Of a stretch of DNA of 6,479 nucleotides, positions 5,865 through 6,479 are shown in pieces (position 1 is the stretch's first letter; the number at the start of each line of letters is the position of its first letter). The translations under genes were made by a program, and so were the position numbers. Origin of the DNA: Alcaligenaceae bacterium (GTDB lineage Bacteria > Pseudomonadota > Gammaproteobacteria > Burkholderiales > Burkholderiaceae_B); contig JAJUJN010000123.1 of NCBI GenBank assembly GCA_029265335.1, positions 1-6,479 of the forward strand, in the 5' to 3' direction. Under the pieces are notes generated by a model, which saw nothing but the letters and a program-made list of their open reading frames with translations, was not told where the DNA came from and did not search any database.

Positions 5865-6479
5865 TCAGTCTTCGTCGCGCTGTTCGAGCTTGGCCTTGAG
5901 CAGGGCACCCAAGTTGGTGGTACCCGAGGAGGCGCTGGCATCGGACATGCGCTGGATGGCGCTGGCGGTTTCGGCGTTGTCGCGCGCCTTGATCGACAGC
6001 TGGATGGAGCGCGACTTGCGATCGACGTTGATGATCATGGCGTCGATGTTGTCGCCCTCGTTGAGCACCGTAGTGGCGTCTTCCACGCGACCCGAGGAGA
6101 TCTCGGAAGCGCGGAGGTAGCCGTCGACGTCGACCGTGAGGCTGACCACAGCACCTTTGGGCTCGACCGATTTGATCGTGCCGGGCACCACGGAACCCTT
6201 GTCGTGAGTGGCAACGAAGTTGTTGAAGGGGTCGCCCTCAAGCTGCTTGATGCCCAGAGAGATACGCTCCTTCTCGGTGTCGATGCCCAGCACCACGGCT
6301 TCGACTTCGTCGCCCTTCTTGAAGTTGCGCACGGCCTCTTCGCCGGGCTCGCTCCAGGAAAGATCGGACAGATGCACCAGGCCGTCGATGCCACCAGGCA
6401 GGCCCACGAACACACCGACGTCGGTGATCGACTTGATGGCGCCACGGACCTTGTCGCCACGCACATGGTTGGCGGCGAA
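5865..6479 (-). CDS. rpsA: 30S ribosomal protein S1, C-terminal part (cut by the right edge)
   Basis: S1 binds mRNA on the 30S subunit and helps initiate translation on structured or weakly marked messages. The window holds the last 204 residues of a protein that is usually about 560-570 residues long. Two S1 (OB-fold) repeats are visible. The first covers about fragment residues 8-78 ([20 protein letters not shown], then [13 protein letters not shown], then [10 protein letters not shown]). The second covers about 95-166 ([18 protein letters not shown], then GYLRASEIS, then [14 protein letters not shown]). They correspond to repeats 5 and 6 of E. coli S1. The tail is a linker ending in [15 protein letters not shown], as in other betaproteobacteria. 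The frame is open to 6479, so the true start lies outside the window; the codons just after the edge (FAANHV) continue the family pattern. The stop is TGA at 5867-5865, 22 nt before ihfB. Confidence 0.97.
   Translation of the reverse strand, partial: FAANHVRGDKVRGAIKSITDVGVFVGLPGGIDGLVHLSDLSWSEPGEEAVRNFKKGDEVEAVVLGIDTEKERISLGIKQLEGDPFNNFVATHDKGSVVPGTIKSVEPKGAVVSLTVDVDGYLRASEISSGRVEDATTVLNEGDNIDAMIINVDRKSRSIQLSIKARDNAETASAIQRMSDASASSGTTNLGALLKAKLEQRDED

Overview
The window looks like a core-genome segment of a high-GC betaproteobacterium. Protein character and gene order (rpsA, ihfB, lapA, lapB, heptose kinase, hldD, small ComEA-like protein, cysM) fit Burkholderiales, most likely Alcaligenaceae (the Bordetella/Achromobacter/Pusillimonas group). 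That assignment comes from recalled family resemblance; no search was run.

Layout: apart from the 3' end of one plus-strand gene at the left edge (1-194), every gene lies on the minus strand and is read from right to left. In reading order these are: the C-terminal part of ribosomal protein S1 (rpsA, cut by the right edge); integration host factor beta (ihfB, 22 nt gap); lapA (63 nt gap with a plausible sigma70 promoter); lapB (GTG start); a heptose-7-phosphate kinase (hldA, probable TTG start overlapping the end of lapB); hldD (4-nt ATGA overlap with hldA); a 112-nt gap; a short secreted or membrane-anchored helix-hairpin-helix protein of the ComEA type; and cysM (22 nt gap). cysM converges on the left-edge gene across about 177 nt that hold degenerate GGCTCAG repeats and two near-identical small palindromes.

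How the genes work together: lapA and lapB form the inner-membrane module that controls and assembles lipopolysaccharide, in enterobacteria by presenting LpxC to FtsH. hldA and hldD supply ADP-L-glycero-D-manno-heptose for the LPS inner core. The overlaps suggest that lapB, hldA and hldD are co-translated, which would tie LPS quality control to core-sugar supply. The kinase has no adenylyltransferase domain, so HldC must be encoded outside the window. rpsA and ihfB are housekeeping genes, and cysM makes cysteine.

I found no mobile element, RNA gene, CRISPR array or phage gene, and no evidence of an undescribed system. The points most worth a second look are an altered nucleotide-binding glycine motif in HldD (CEAGFIG where GGAGFIG is usual), a low-complexity insertion in LapB, the run of non-ATG starts, a possible leaderless cysM transcript, and the palindrome cluster at 207-296.
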